Source: Acetobacter okinawensis JCM 25146
GTDB lineage: Bacteria; Pseudomonadota; Alphaproteobacteria; Acetobacterales; Acetobacteraceae
Assembly: GCF_000613865.1 (NCBI RefSeq)
Contig: NZ_BAJU01000006.1
Coordinates: forward strand, 1 to 64,000
Length of the DNA: 64,000 nucleotides
Reading direction: 5' to 3'
The notes beneath the pieces were generated by a model that saw only the letters and a list, made by a program, of their open reading frames with translations, ran no database searches and was not told where the DNA came from. Every line of letters begins with the position of its first letter. Within the stretch, counting starts at the first letter, position 1. Positions 28,063-36,507 of the stretch are shown one piece after another. The position numbers and the translations under genes are program-made.

Positions 28063-28128
28063 CATTCATTTAATGAATGTCTTATATTACTATTATTGCT
28101 ATAAATGCGATTATGTCATATCGCATTT
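28063..28128. promoter_or_regulatory. Two palindromes upstream of the export-barrel gene
   Basis: In AT-rich DNA, CATTCAT-TTA-ATGAATG (28063-28079) is a perfect 7-bp inverted repeat. AAATGCGAT and ATCGCATTT (28103-28111, 28120-28128) form a perfect 9-bp inverted repeat with an 8-nt spacer. Their place, 120-190 bp before the barrel start, suits operators for a dimeric repressor. The protein that binds is unknown. Confidence 0.4.
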
Positions 28129-28239
28129 GCGTGTGTTGCATCCCTTATAAAGAAGACAACGCGCTATTTCGATAAAAAAATCAGAAAATTCTGTGTATTT
28201 TTCGGTATTTTTTCAAATATTTGTTAGAAAAAATACAAC

Positions 28240-28758
28240 TCAGGCCCCATGCGCCGTGTTCTGGAGCGTGCGCAGGCAGGTTTGTGTGCGGGTTGCCAGT
28301 TTAATGTCATGCACGGTGGTGACCGCCTGCGTGGCCTGTCTGCGCCATGCGGCGGACATGCCGACAGGGGAGCAGATGTTTGCCGCACTCCCTGCCGCCT
28401 GCCTGTTGACCTCGCTTGCACTCAGCACCGTTGCTGGCTGGCGGGGTAGGAGGGTCCGCATGGTATGCACCAGTGTTCTGGTCGTGCGGGTATCTGCTTT
28501 GGGCAGAACACTGGCCACAATGTGAGCGGCTTCTGGCTTACCCTGTGCGAGCGCGTGCATCACCTCATCCCACCCGTGGGGGCGGGATAGGGTCGTGGCG
28601 GTCTGGGCTGCGCTGTCATGCGTGGTCATGTGCAGCACATGCTCTGTTCTGCTGCCCTGTATGGTGGGGGGGAGTGGCCCGTTCTGCGTTGCCATGATGC
28701 ACAACCCGGCAGACAGGCAGACAAGCAGGGCAGACAGAAGGGGGCGCAGTGGTCGCAC
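28240..28758 (-). CDS. Hypothetical exported or membrane-anchored protein
   Basis: This 172-residue protein has an N-terminal hydrophobic segment (PLLSALLVCLSAGLCIM) that may be a signal or an anchor. A polar, Thr/Ala/Arg-rich region of predicted helices follows, with GWDEVMHALAQGKPEAAHIVASVLPKAD and a C-terminal TCLRTLQN. I do not recognise a family. The open frame runs up to 28944, but I choose the GTG at 28758 because AGGAGAG lies eight bases upstream and the hydrophobic leader starts there. It is divergent from the DUF3126 gene. Confidence 0.55.
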   Translation of the reverse strand: MRPLRPLLSALLVCLSAGLCIMATQNGPLPPTIQGSRTEHVLHMTTHDSAAQTATTLSRPHGWDEVMHALAQGKPEAAHIVASVLPKADTRTTRTLVHTMRTLLPRQPATVLSASEVNRQAAGSAANICSPVGMSAAWRRQATQAVTTVHDIKLATRTQTCLRTLQNTAHGA

Positions 28759-29001
28759 GGTGTGGGTCTCTCCTGTAGTGAGAGGGACAGTTGCACGGTG
28801 GAAAATGGCGCGGGCATGGCAAGGGCGTGGCACGGGTGCGAAAGGTTGCCCCGCCTGAGCGGGATGGCCTATAGGGTGCGGAACAGATGGGAAGGCGCAT
28901 GCGCCGGGTTCTGGCCGCTTGCCGCCTGCTGGGTGGCCGGGCATGCCCTGTGCTCCGTTTTTCCTGCATGCATGATTTGGCTCGACTAAGGAATGAATGA
29001 C

Positions 29002-29229
29002 ATGAGCGCTTCTCTTTCTGCTTCAGAGATCACCCGCCTCCAGAGCGCGCTGCGCCGCCTGCTGGGCTCACCCGAACTGACCGTAAACCCGGCTCCGCGT
29101 GCGGGCATGTCGGTTGAACTGGCCGTAAAGGGTGAAGTGATCGGCACCATCCATCGTGATGATGAAGATGGAGATGTCAGCTACGCCGTGAACATGGTGG
29201 TTTTGGAAGAAGACCTGCCCCGCGCCTGA
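29002..29229 (+). CDS. DUF3126 family protein
   Basis: This is a 75-residue soluble protein. The pattern ITRLQSALRRLLGSPELTV at the start and VKGEVIGTIHRDDEDGDVSYAVNMVVLEEDL at the end is that of DUF3126, a small family confined mainly to alphaproteobacteria with no known function. I use the ATG at 29002, since AAGGA is nine bases upstream; an ATG at 28993 lies directly on that site. It ends at a strong bidirectional terminator shared with the DUF2939 gene. Confidence 0.85.
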   Translation: MSASLSASEITRLQSALRRLLGSPELTVNPAPRAGMSVELAVKGEVIGTIHRDDEDGDVSYAVNMVVLEEDLPRA

Positions 29230-29245
29230 GCGTCATGCGGGCATG

Positions 29246-29284
29246 AATAAAGGCCAGCCTCCATAACGGAGGCTGGCCTTTATT
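29246..29284. terminator. Bidirectional intrinsic terminator
   Basis: A perfect 17-bp inverted repeat (29246-29262 and 29268-29284) with a 5-nt loop sits between the convergent DUF3126 and DUF2939 genes. AATAAA on one side and TTTATT on the other allow termination in both directions. Confidence 0.9.
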
Positions 29285-29305
29285 GTATGGCATGCTGTGT
29301 GTGGT

Positions 29306-29926
29306 TCAGGCGTTGGACGGGGTAGCCGACGCCTGCATGATCGGCTCACGCCGCATGGGAAATTCCACGTTGGTAATCTTCCAGCCCCAGCCTTCAATCC
29401 GCAGTTCAACCCGCAGAGGGGTTTCACGCTCATGGCCGGGTAGGGGCAGTTCCATGACAAACTGGTCCAGCCGGTTGAAGTGGACAGATGCGCGGGAGGC
29501 AAGAGCCGCAAAGGACGGTGCCGCAGGCTGTGCGGTGGAGGTTGTGGCAGGCATGGCCTCGTCCATCAGCGCGCCCAAGTTAGCCTGTGTTACCGTCATA
29601 TCAACCGCGTTGGAAACGGCGGTGGATGCAAAGGACGTGCCGAACTCAGGCAGTTCGTCCGCTGCGGGCTGAATGTTGAGGTGCAGGCCAGCCAGTGTCT
29701 GCCGCTTGAGGGACGCATCAAGCGCTCCCCAGTTGATCATCTGCCCCAGCGCAAGAGCATTGTGCTGCTGCAGGTCGGATGCGGCAGACCACAGCGTGAC
29801 AAAAGGGGAGGCCAGATACAGGCCGAACGAGGTTGCGGCTGCGGCAACACACACCCGGCGCGCGGTCTGGCGGCGGGGCAGACTGGCTGGCCGGACGGCG
29901 GGTCCGGACTGGGTGGAGGTTGTCAT
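29306..29926 (-). CDS. DUF2939 domain-containing membrane-anchored protein
   Basis: This is a protein of about 206 residues with a basic N-terminus (RRQTARRVCV) and one hydrophobic helix (AAAATSFGLYLASPFVTLWS). It continues with DLQQHNALALGQMINWGALDASLKRQ, the hallmark of DUF2939, and the C-terminal part ends RIEGWGWKITNVEFP. DUF2939 proteins are anchored with the domain in the periplasm and have no assigned function. The start at 29926 is preferred over 29935. A 15-bp palindrome lies just upstream. It is divergent from the ThiF-like gene. Confidence 0.82.
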   Translation of the reverse strand: MTTSTQSGPAVRPASLPRRQTARRVCVAAAATSFGLYLASPFVTLWSAASDLQQHNALALGQMINWGALDASLKRQTLAGLHLNIQPAADELPEFGTSFASTAVSNAVDMTVTQANLGALMDEAMPATTSTAQPAAPSFAALASRASVHFNRLDQFVMELPLPGHERETPLRVELRIEGWGWKITNVEFPMRREPIMQASATPSNA

Positions 29927-29942
29927 GCTACACATTCCTCAT

Positions 29943-29957
29943 ATGCATTGAATGCAT
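29943..29957. promoter_or_regulatory. 15-bp palindrome between divergent genes
   Basis: ATGCATT-G-AATGCAT is a perfect 7-bp inverted repeat 17 bp before the DUF2939 start, in AT-rich DNA. It resembles the general shape of Rrf2/NsrR operators (ATGCATTT-N-AAATGCAT) but is two bases shorter. A regulatory role is inference. Confidence 0.35.
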
Positions 29958-30118
29958 TTCTTATAGAACAGATACCATCATCTAACCAGATAATAATGTA
30001 TGCGGTTGCATGTGATATTATAAAAATATGACCTTTGTTACACGGTGTTAGGTCGCCCATAACGTGTTTGCGGGCCATGTGGGCCAGTAGGTACCAAAGA
30101 GCGGGTAAGTGCAGACCA

Positions 30119-30891
30119 ATGAAGCTTGATCTCAGCGAAAATGAAATTCAGCGCTATTCTCGCCACATTCTGTTGCCCGAGGTCGGCGGAACTGGTCAGG
30201 TCGCGTTGAAGAACGCATCCGTGCTTGTGGTCGGGGCTGGTGGGCTTGGTGCGCCAGTGGCGCTGTACCTTGCCGCCGCAGGGGTCGGCCGAATCGGTCT
30301 GGTGGATGACGATGTGCTTGAACTCTCCAACCTTCAGCGGCAGGTGCTGCACGTCACACATGCGGTGGGGCAGAAGAAGGTGGAGTCCGCGCGCGAACGG
30401 CTGACGGCCCTTAACCCCGAAATTGTGGTGGAAACATGGGATATGCGGCTGGATGCGCAGAGCGCGCATGACCTTGTGTCCCGCTATGACCTTGTGTGTG
30501 ACGGATGCGACAACTTTGCCACGCGTTATGCGGTTAATGCGGCCTGCGTACGTGCAGGCAAGGTGCTGGTCTCTGCCGCGGCCCAGCGGTTTGAAGGACA
30601 ACTGGCCACATTCAGCCCCACACAGGGGGGGGGTGCTATAATTGCCTGTACCCCGAAACAGATGGACAGGCATCCGGCCTGAGCTGCGGGGATGCAGGCG
30701 TACTGGGCGTGGTGACAGGCGTTATGGGAACCTTGCAGGCAACGCAGGCGCTCAAGCAAATACTGGGGATTGGCCAGTCAGGAATTGGCCAGTTGCTGAT
30801 GTGGGACGCCCTGCGCATGAAGTTTACAACCATGACCCTGAGTGCCGACCCGGCCTGCCCGATCTGTGGTGGGGAACATGCGCATGATTGA
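30119..30891 (+). CDS. ThiF/MoeB-like E1 adenylyltransferase, frameshifted at a G9 tract
   Basis: E1-like enzymes adenylate the C-terminal glycine of MoaD or ThiS so that sulfur can be added for molybdopterin or thiamine synthesis. The N-terminus RYSRHILLPEVGGTGQ, the ATP loop VVGAGGLGAPVALYLAAAGVG, DDDVLELSNLQRQ and DGCDNFATRY are all present. The frame breaks inside a run of nine G (30625-30633); the other frame gives CYNCLYPETDGQ and CGDAGVLGVVTGV, and ends with CPICG. The two CxxC pairs bind structural zinc. One more G restores 258 codons. The run could be a sequencing error or a phase-variable tract. It overlaps the DsrE-like gene by 14 bases. Confidence 0.85.
30625..30633. repeat. G9 homopolymer at the frameshift point
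   Basis: Nine consecutive G lie exactly where the ThiF/MoeB-like reading frame is lost. Ten G would restore it. Long G runs are prone both to replication slippage and to sequencing error. Confidence 0.9.
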
Positions 30892-31295
30892 GCCTGCATC
30901 CACCGTGCCTGCACAGCCGGAATGTGATCTGGCGTTGCTCATTGTGGAGGCGCGGTATGAGCGTATTCATGCGGCCTACATGTTGGCGGCAAGTGCTGCG
31001 GCCATGGGGCGCACTGTGCTGCTTTTTGGGCATGGGGGCAGGGGTTTGCGCCTTCTGCCGGGAATGGGCAGGGCTGGAGGACGGAGCCGGTGCATCCACG
31101 CGTGAGCGTGCAGGCGTTGCCGGGCTGGATGTGCTGCGCGATGCCGTGGTGGAGATGGGGGGAGTGCTCATGGTGTGCGACTCCGGTGTAAAAACACTGG
31201 GTGTTGGCGCGGTGGACCTGCTGGAGCAGGTTCAGGTCGTGGGGCTGCCCAGTTTTTTTGACCGGGCAGGCAACGCCCGGCAACTGGTGTTCTAG
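30878..31295 (+). CDS. DsrE/DsrF-like sulfur-relay protein, frameshifted as read
   Basis: This is a small protein of about 138 residues after repair. Its start, CDLALLIVEARYERIHAAYMLAASAAAMGRTVLLF, is the first betaalphabeta unit of the DsrE fold. The later LMVCDSGVKTLGV holds a cysteine at the position of the sulfur-accepting Cys in DsrE/TusD relatives, and CAFC adds two more. The frame breaks near 31028: one extra G in GGG, and the other frame then reads GAGVCAFCREWAGLEDG to the stop at 31295. It overlaps the E1-like gene, so translational coupling and a sulfur-transfer partnership are likely. The acceptor is unknown. Confidence 0.68.
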
Positions 31296-31429
31296 TGGCA
31301 AGTGTTCAGGATGGAGGCAGGTTTGAGAAGGGTTGAAGGGCATGTCTGCTCGGACGTGGCGCGCAAACTCAGGGGCGAAGTGCGTGCGACCCCTTGCTCC
31401 GGGGCCGCTCTCTTGGCAGGGATGCAGCC

Positions 31430-32437
31430 ATGATGTGCACTTGCTCTTCTTTCCGGTTTCGTCTGCTGGCCTGTGTGGTCGGCGGCATGGCAGTTTTTTC
31501 TGGCGTTACGGCGTCTGCCGGGTTTGCGGCCGATAACGTGGCACCGCCACTGCACAAGCACCACAAGCATGTTCTGGTTGCACCGCAGGCAGCAGCACAC
31601 AAGGCCAGCGGTACCAAGAGCAAGGCCAAACCCGCTTCCACGGCAGCACAGAGCGCTAAAAAAGCTGCGCATCATAAAAAGCATGCTCATGGCCACGCCA
31701 CGGCACCAACCAGCCCCGCGCATCATGCGCCTGCACACCACCACGTAGCCGCAGTGGCTGCGGGTGCTGCTGTCGCGGGAGCAGCAGCTACCGCTGCCGG
31801 AGCCGCTACCCCCACCCCCACGCCAGATATGGCAGCTCCAGATGCCGGGGTGCAGGGTGACCCTGCAAAAGGGAGCGTAACCGGGCTGCCTCTGCCCCGC
31901 TACGCTGCCCTGCGCTCGGATGAAGTGAACATGCGTGCAGGCCCCGGCCAGCGCTTCCCCATTTTGTGGGTGTATCACCGCCGGGGTATGCCGGTGCGGG
32001 TTGAGCGGGAGTTTGATGTCTGGCGTCTGGTGGAAGATCAGACCGGACAAAAAGGCTGGATGCAGCAGGCTACACTTGCAGGCGGGCGTGATTTTCTGGT
32101 CCCCGGTGAGCCACCGGGGGATGAGAGCCCCATTCCCGCCCAGTCCGGTAAGGATGGGGAAAAAGCCTTGCCCTCCGGCCATATGGATGCCCGCGTTCTG
32201 GGCAGTGTTGGCAAGGCGGAAGATGCGGCAAAAATGCCTGATGTGGTGTTGATGCGCGCCAGCGCCAGTGATGACGCAGCCCTTGTGGCTGTGCTGCGGC
32301 CGGGAACGGTTGGCTCGATCAAGGAGTGTGCGGCAGGCTCGGCCTGGTGCAAGGTCTCGGTCAAGCAGTATAACGGATGGGTGCCCCGCCGGGCCATCTG
32401 GGGTGTGGACGCGGAGGAGGCGATCAGCCCGTCCTGA
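31430..32437 (+). CDS. Secreted SH3-domain protein with His/Lys-rich linker
   Basis: This is a protein of about 335 residues. A signal peptide (FRLLACVVGGMAVFSGVTASAGFA) leads into a disordered segment rich in Lys, His and Ala (KHHKHVLV, KKAAHHKKHAHGHA). A bacterial SH3 domain with LRSDEVNMRAGPGQRFPILWVYHRRGMPV follows, then a second SH3-like module near the C-terminus with WCKVSVKQYNGWVPRRAIWGV. It is probably periplasmic and binds peptidoglycan or wall components, as such domains do. I use the ATG at 31430, after AGGGATG. Pyruvate kinase follows 36 bp downstream and may be co-transcribed. Confidence 0.82.
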   Translation: MMCTCSSFRFRLLACVVGGMAVFSGVTASAGFAADNVAPPLHKHHKHVLVAPQAAAHKASGTKSKAKPASTAAQSAKKAAHHKKHAHGHATAPTSPAHHAPAHHHVAAVAAGAAVAGAAATAAGAATPTPTPDMAAPDAGVQGDPAKGSVTGLPLPRYAALRSDEVNMRAGPGQRFPILWVYHRRGMPVRVEREFDVWRLVEDQTGQKGWMQQATLAGGRDFLVPGEPPGDESPIPAQSGKDGEKALPSGHMDARVLGSVGKAEDAAKMPDVVLMRASASDDAALVAVLRPGTVGSIKECAAGSAWCKVSVKQYNGWVPRRAIWGVDAEEAISPS

Positions 32438-32473
32438 GTTTTTCCGGCGGATAGTCAGGGAGAAGTGGTGCAG

Positions 32474-33934
32474 ATGTCTCTTGTCGTAACGCCGGATCAT
32501 AACACAGCAGAGATGGCGCTCTGTCGCACAAAAATTGTTGCAACCCTTGGCCCAGCCTCCTCCGATTATGCAACCATCCGCGACCTTGCTCTGGCAGGGG
32601 CGGATGTGTTCCGCCTTAATTTTTCTCACGGAACCCATGCCGACCATGCCAGCCGCCATGCCTTTGTAAGGCAGGTGGAGCGTGAGCTTGACCGCCCGAT
32701 TGGTATTCTGGCCGATATGCAGGGCCCAAAGCTGCGTGTCGGGCAGTTTGCTGGTGGCAAGGTGGTGCTCGAAGCGGGGGCGACGTTCCGGTTTGACCTG
32801 TCGGACACGCTGGGAGATGCCACGCGGGTGCAACTCCCCCATCCCGAGATTATAAGTGTGGCCAAGCCGGGCAGCCGTTTGTTGATGGATGATGGCAAAC
32901 TGGCTGTGGTGGTGGAGCAGGTTGGCCCTGACTGGCTGCAAACACGGGTACAGACAGGTGGCCCGCTGAGTGACCATAAAGGCGTCAACGTTCCCGATGT
33001 GGCACTCCCCATTCCCGCCCTGACAGAAAAAGACAGGCTTGATCTGGCTTATGCTCTGGAGCTGGGGGTGGAGTATATTGCTCTCTCCTTTGTGCAAAGG
33101 CCGGAGGATCTGTTGCAGGCACGCGCTCTTGTGGGTGAACGCGCGGCCCTGTTGGCCAAGCTGGAAAAACCGCAGGCGGTGGAAAATCTGGCAGCCATTC
33201 TGGAACTGAGTGACGCAGTTATGGTTGCCCGTGGCGACCTGGGCGTGGAACTGCCGCCAGAGAGCGTGCCACTCATTCAAAAACGCATTATCCGCGAGGC
33301 GCGCAGGCTGGGTAAGCCGGTGGTCGTTGCGACCCAGATGCTTGAAAGCATGATTGCCGCACCCACGCCCACACGGGCTGAGGCATCGGACGTGGCAACA
33401 GCGGTGTTTGATGGTGCGGATGCTGTCATGCTCTCGGCAGAATCGGCGGCAGGGCAATACCCGCGTGAGGCGGTGCGGATTATGAACCGTATTTTGTGGC
33501 GGGTGGAGCAGGACGCAGGCTGGCAGGCCCATATGGCCGCCGCCCGTCAGGCCCCCGAGGACTATGTGGCGGATGCCATAGCCAGTGCCGCCCAGCAGGT
33601 TGCCGCCACACTCCATGCCCCTGCCATTGTGGCGTACACACACAGGGGGGCTACGGCCCTGCGTATTGCGCGTGAACGCCCGACATGCCCGGTGCTGGGT
33701 GTAACCCCCACGGCGCAGGCTGCACGGCGGCTGGCCCTTGTGTGGGGTGTGCGGGCATTTGTCAGCCTGCCCCATACAGCCTCTACCACGGTTGAGCAGA
33801 TGGTGAGCGATGCGCTGGACGTTGTGCGCCGCGCGCAGGTTGGTGCTACCGGGGATTCGGTGGTGATTGCGGCTGGCGTGCCATTTGGAGTGAGTGGCTC
33901 CACCAACCTGCTCAGGGTTGCCGCAGTACCCTGA
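32474..33934 (+). CDS. pyk: Pyruvate kinase
   Basis: Pyruvate kinase transfers phosphate from phosphoenolpyruvate to ADP in lower glycolysis. The chain begins CRTKIVATLGPAS and has the substrate-binding FRLNFSHG, DMQGPKLRVG, the K-containing ALSFVQRPEDL, the MVARGDLGVELP metal/PEP site and ATQMLESMI with the signature VFDGADAVMLSAESAAG. The C-terminal domain (regulatory in many species) is present, giving 486 residues. Start at 32474, with GGGAGA upstream; GTG codons just before (32465, 32468) are alternatives. In acetic acid bacteria with weak glycolysis this enzyme also serves gluconeogenic/PEP balance. Confidence 0.95.
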   Translation: MSLVVTPDHNTAEMALCRTKIVATLGPASSDYATIRDLALAGADVFRLNFSHGTHADHASRHAFVRQVERELDRPIGILADMQGPKLRVGQFAGGKVVLEAGATFRFDLSDTLGDATRVQLPHPEIISVAKPGSRLLMDDGKLAVVVEQVGPDWLQTRVQTGGPLSDHKGVNVPDVALPIPALTEKDRLDLAYALELGVEYIALSFVQRPEDLLQARALVGERAALLAKLEKPQAVENLAAILELSDAVMVARGDLGVELPPESVPLIQKRIIREARRLGKPVVVATQMLESMIAAPTPTRAEASDVATAVFDGADAVMLSAESAAGQYPREAVRIMNRILWRVEQDAGWQAHMAAARQAPEDYVADAIASAAQQVAATLHAPAIVAYTHRGATALRIARERPTCPVLGVTPTAQAARRLALVWGVRAFVSLPHTASTTVEQMVSDALDVVRRAQVGATGDSVVIAAGVPFGVSGSTNLLRVAAVP

Positions 33935-34060
33935 GCGCTATGCGCAGTTCAGGGTGCTGGTGGTGGTGACAGGCTTTTTCCGGCAAGGTATGTGCGTGGG
34001 GCGCAACCGGGCAGGGGCCGTATGGTCGGTCTGCTGACCTGCCAAGCGCAAGGGGCTCAA

Positions 34061-35287
34061 ATGGTAACCTCATTACGGAACAGGTTGGTCAGGCGCAGTG
34101 TGCTCAAAGGGCTGTCTGGCCTGTCCGCCGGTCTGCTGCTGGCCCGCACGGGGGAGCAGGCACGGGCGGCAGAGCGTGAGGCGGCCAGCATGACGCCTCC
34201 TCCCGATGTGACCACCCAGCCGCCACGGCAATGGGGACCCAATGCGCCGCCCTCCTACGCCCCCGACCCTGATGTGGTGGTGATTGACCGCTCCTTCCGT
34301 GATCTGGTGAGTGGGAATGCCACCATCCACCGTGTGTGGGATCAGGGGGCATGGATAGAAGGCCCCGCGTGGTCGGCCGAGGGGCGTTACCTTCTGTTCA
34401 GCGATACGGTGACAAGCCGGCAGTACCGCTATTTGTGGGAGACGGGGGAGGTTACGCTCTTTCGCCCGGAATCCTATCATACCAATGGCAGTACGTTCGA
34501 CTATCTGGGCCGCCAGATATCCTGCGAGCATTTTTTACGCCGCGTGGTGCGCTGGGAGCATGATGGCTCCGTGCATGTGGTGGCCGATCATTTTGAAAAC
34601 AAACCCCTGAGTTCTCCCAACGATGTGATTGCCCACCCCGACGGCAGCATCTGGTTTACGGACCCCGGATATGGAGACAGCGTTGCTGAAGGCCATGCCG
34701 ATGCCGCAGGCGGGGAAGCAAACCCCGATGGCCGCATCCGCTGGCGGGTAGGCGAAGAGCTGATCGGGGCCGTGGGGGGGATGCACAAACAGCCTGACCA
34801 CACGTTCCGTGTAGATCCATCGGGGCGGATTGATGTTGTGTTAACGCAGGAGCAACTGCCCAACCCCAACGGGTTATGCTTTTCGCCCGATTTTTCGCGG
34901 TTGTATGTTATCTCTTCCGGGCGGCAGAGTGGGGCAGGCGGGCATGATGGGGATTTGTCCGTGCATGCGTTTGATCTGCACAAGCAGGAACTCCCGCTCT
35001 CCAACCCCCGTCTGCTGACAAACATGCGTTTTGAAGGCGTGCAGATGATCCCGGATGGGCTCAAGGCGGATATTTACGGTAATCTCTGGTGTGGCGTGGG
35101 TGGGCCACTGGGCCTGTGCGGCGTGTTTGTTTTCAACCCCGAAGGACATCTGATCGGGCGTATCCGCCTGCCACATGGCGTGTCCAACCTGACCTTTGGT
35201 GGCCCCAAGCGGGACTGGTTGTTCATGTGTGCTGGAGAATCGCTTTACCGTTTACAGGTCAACACGCAAGGAGCAGGCCCTGCCTGA
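34061..35287 (+). CDS. SMP-30/gluconolactonase family protein, exported
   Basis: This is a six-bladed beta-propeller lactonase of about 408 residues. The N-terminus RRSVLKGLSGLSAGLLLA resembles a Tat signal and should export it to the periplasm. Conserved metal-site motifs are WIEGPAWSAEGRYLLFSD, SPNDVIAHPDGSIWFTDPGYG, PNPNGLCFSPDFSRLYV and MIPDGLKADIYGNLWCGVGG. It should hydrolyse glucono-1,5-lactone or a related lactone, a product of the PQQ glucose dehydrogenase encoded 12 kb away, so both could act in periplasmic gluconate formation. The start at 34061 places the signal peptide correctly; an earlier ATG (33992) does not. Confidence 0.88.
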   Translation: MVTSLRNRLVRRSVLKGLSGLSAGLLLARTGEQARAAEREAASMTPPPDVTTQPPRQWGPNAPPSYAPDPDVVVIDRSFRDLVSGNATIHRVWDQGAWIEGPAWSAEGRYLLFSDTVTSRQYRYLWETGEVTLFRPESYHTNGSTFDYLGRQISCEHFLRRVVRWEHDGSVHVVADHFENKPLSSPNDVIAHPDGSIWFTDPGYGDSVAEGHADAAGGEANPDGRIRWRVGEELIGAVGGMHKQPDHTFRVDPSGRIDVVLTQEQLPNPNGLCFSPDFSRLYVISSGRQSGAGGHDGDLSVHAFDLHKQELPLSNPRLLTNMRFEGVQMIPDGLKADIYGNLWCGVGGPLGLCGVFVFNPEGHLIGRIRLPHGVSNLTFGGPKRDWLFMCAGESLYRLQVNTQGAGPA

Positions 35288-35314
35288 CCTTAATCTATGC
35301 CGCATGACGTCTTT

Positions 35315-35339
35315 CACCCTGCCCGTAAGGGGCAAGGTG
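35315..35339. terminator. Hairpin between convergent lactonase and MFS genes
   Basis: A stem of CACC and TGCCC segments, interrupted by a single mismatch, encloses a GTAA loop. It lies between the two convergent stop codons but lacks a U tract, so it is only a weak terminator candidate. Confidence 0.35.
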
Positions 35340-35349
35340 GAGGGGATGT

Positions 35350-36507
35350 TCAGACGCTCTTTTTCAAAAACAGGGGCAGCAGCGTGAACAGGCCGCACAG
35401 CGTTGCAGCAAACAGAGCCAGCCCGTGGGGGCTTGCCTGCATGGCGGCGGCACTTATGGCAGGGCCAGTAAAGCTGCCTATTCCCCACGCCAGTGAACAC
35501 AGGGCGTAAATGGCAATCAGGTCGCCATCGCGGTAGCGGTTGCCTGCTGCGGCCATGGCAACGGAATACATGCTGGCAAAAGCACCATCCCACACAAACA
35601 GCAGCGGGTAGGCAAGAGCGGGTTGGTGTAAAGCCATAGGCCATAGCAGCGCACCGCCACAGGTCAGCATGGAGAGTACAATCATAACAACGCGGCGGTT
35701 TGTGCGGTCACTCACCCAGCCAATGGGCACCTGCATGACTGTTGCGCCCAGCAGCATGACGCTGAGCAGCAGGGTGGCTGCGCGCTCGCTCCAGCCGGAG
35801 TGCATGGCGTAAAGGGCCAAAAAGGATGTGGCGGCCCCGTCCAGCATGGCAATCAGCAATGTGGCGGTAATGGCTATGGGGGCCAGCCACAGGTAGCGGC
35901 GGAGTCGGTGCTGTGTCGGCGGTGCCGGGGGAGGGGAGACCATCCACGGTGCGCGTATAAGGATCGCTGCCAGCAGCAGAATGGCGGCCGTGCCAATAAA
36001 GGGCAGCTTGCCCTGCCTGCCCGTTAGGCTGAGCAGGGCCGGACCTATTGCAATGCCAACGGAAAGCAGAGTGCTGTACAGCCCCATAACGCGGCCACGC
36101 GCATGGTTATCCGTAATCTGGTTCAGCCAGCTTTCGGACAGAACCAGAATAACCTCACAAAACGCACCGAGCAGGGTACGCAGCGGGAACCAGGGCCAGA
36201 TGGAAGGGCTGAACGGAAACAGCAGGAGCGTGACCCCGCCGCCTATAAGGGCCAGAAAAATGGCGCGCTGTGGCCCCAGCCGCACGGCCAGCCGCGGCAT
36301 GAACGGGGCAATGGCCAGTGCTCCTACGGCATGCATCATGCTGTTGGCTGCCACCATGCCCGTGCCGTAGCCCTTTTCGGTCAGATCAAGCGTAAAAAGG
36401 GGAGCCCCCAACCCCATGACCAGACCAAAAACAAGGCCAAGGCAGGTCAGGCTCAGTGTGGGGCGCATCTGAATAGGGGGTGGGGGAGGCGTTGCGGGGC
36501 CTGGCAT
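35350..36507 (-). CDS. MFS transporter (YcaD-like)
   Basis: This is a 12-helix major facilitator of about 385 residues. The motif-A-like loops (GPQRAIFLALIGGG, SDRTNRRVV), VILVLSESWLNQITDNHARGRVMGLYSTLLSVGIAIGP and IGSFTGPAISAAAMQ resemble YcaD/UcpA-type MFS proteins, whose substrate is not established. Start at 36507 (MPGPATPPPPP) with GGAAAG upstream; the frame extends to 36558, and homology really starts at about residue 14 (MRPTLSL). It is divergent from typA. Confidence 0.83.
   Translation of the reverse strand: MPGPATPPPPPIQMRPTLSLTCLGLVFGLVMGLGAPLFTLDLTEKGYGTGMVAANSMMHAVGALAIAPFMPRLAVRLGPQRAIFLALIGGGVTLLLFPFSPSIWPWFPLRTLLGAFCEVILVLSESWLNQITDNHARGRVMGLYSTLLSVGIAIGPALLSLTGRQGKLPFIGTAAILLLAAILIRAPWMVSPPPAPPTQHRLRRYLWLAPIAITATLLIAMLDGAATSFLALYAMHSGWSERAATLLLSVMLLGATVMQVPIGWVSDRTNRRVVMIVLSMLTCGGALLWPMALHQPALAYPLLFVWDGAFASMYSVAMAAAGNRYRDGDLIAIYALCSLAWGIGSFTGPAISAAAMQASPHGLALFAATLCGLFTLLPLFLKKSV

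Noticed and set aside
31292-33775. A very long open frame (827 codons) on the minus strand
   Set aside because: It lies antisense to the SH3 protein and pyruvate kinase genes, is rich in His/Gly/Arg, and has no domain or ribosome site. It is an effect of codon bias.
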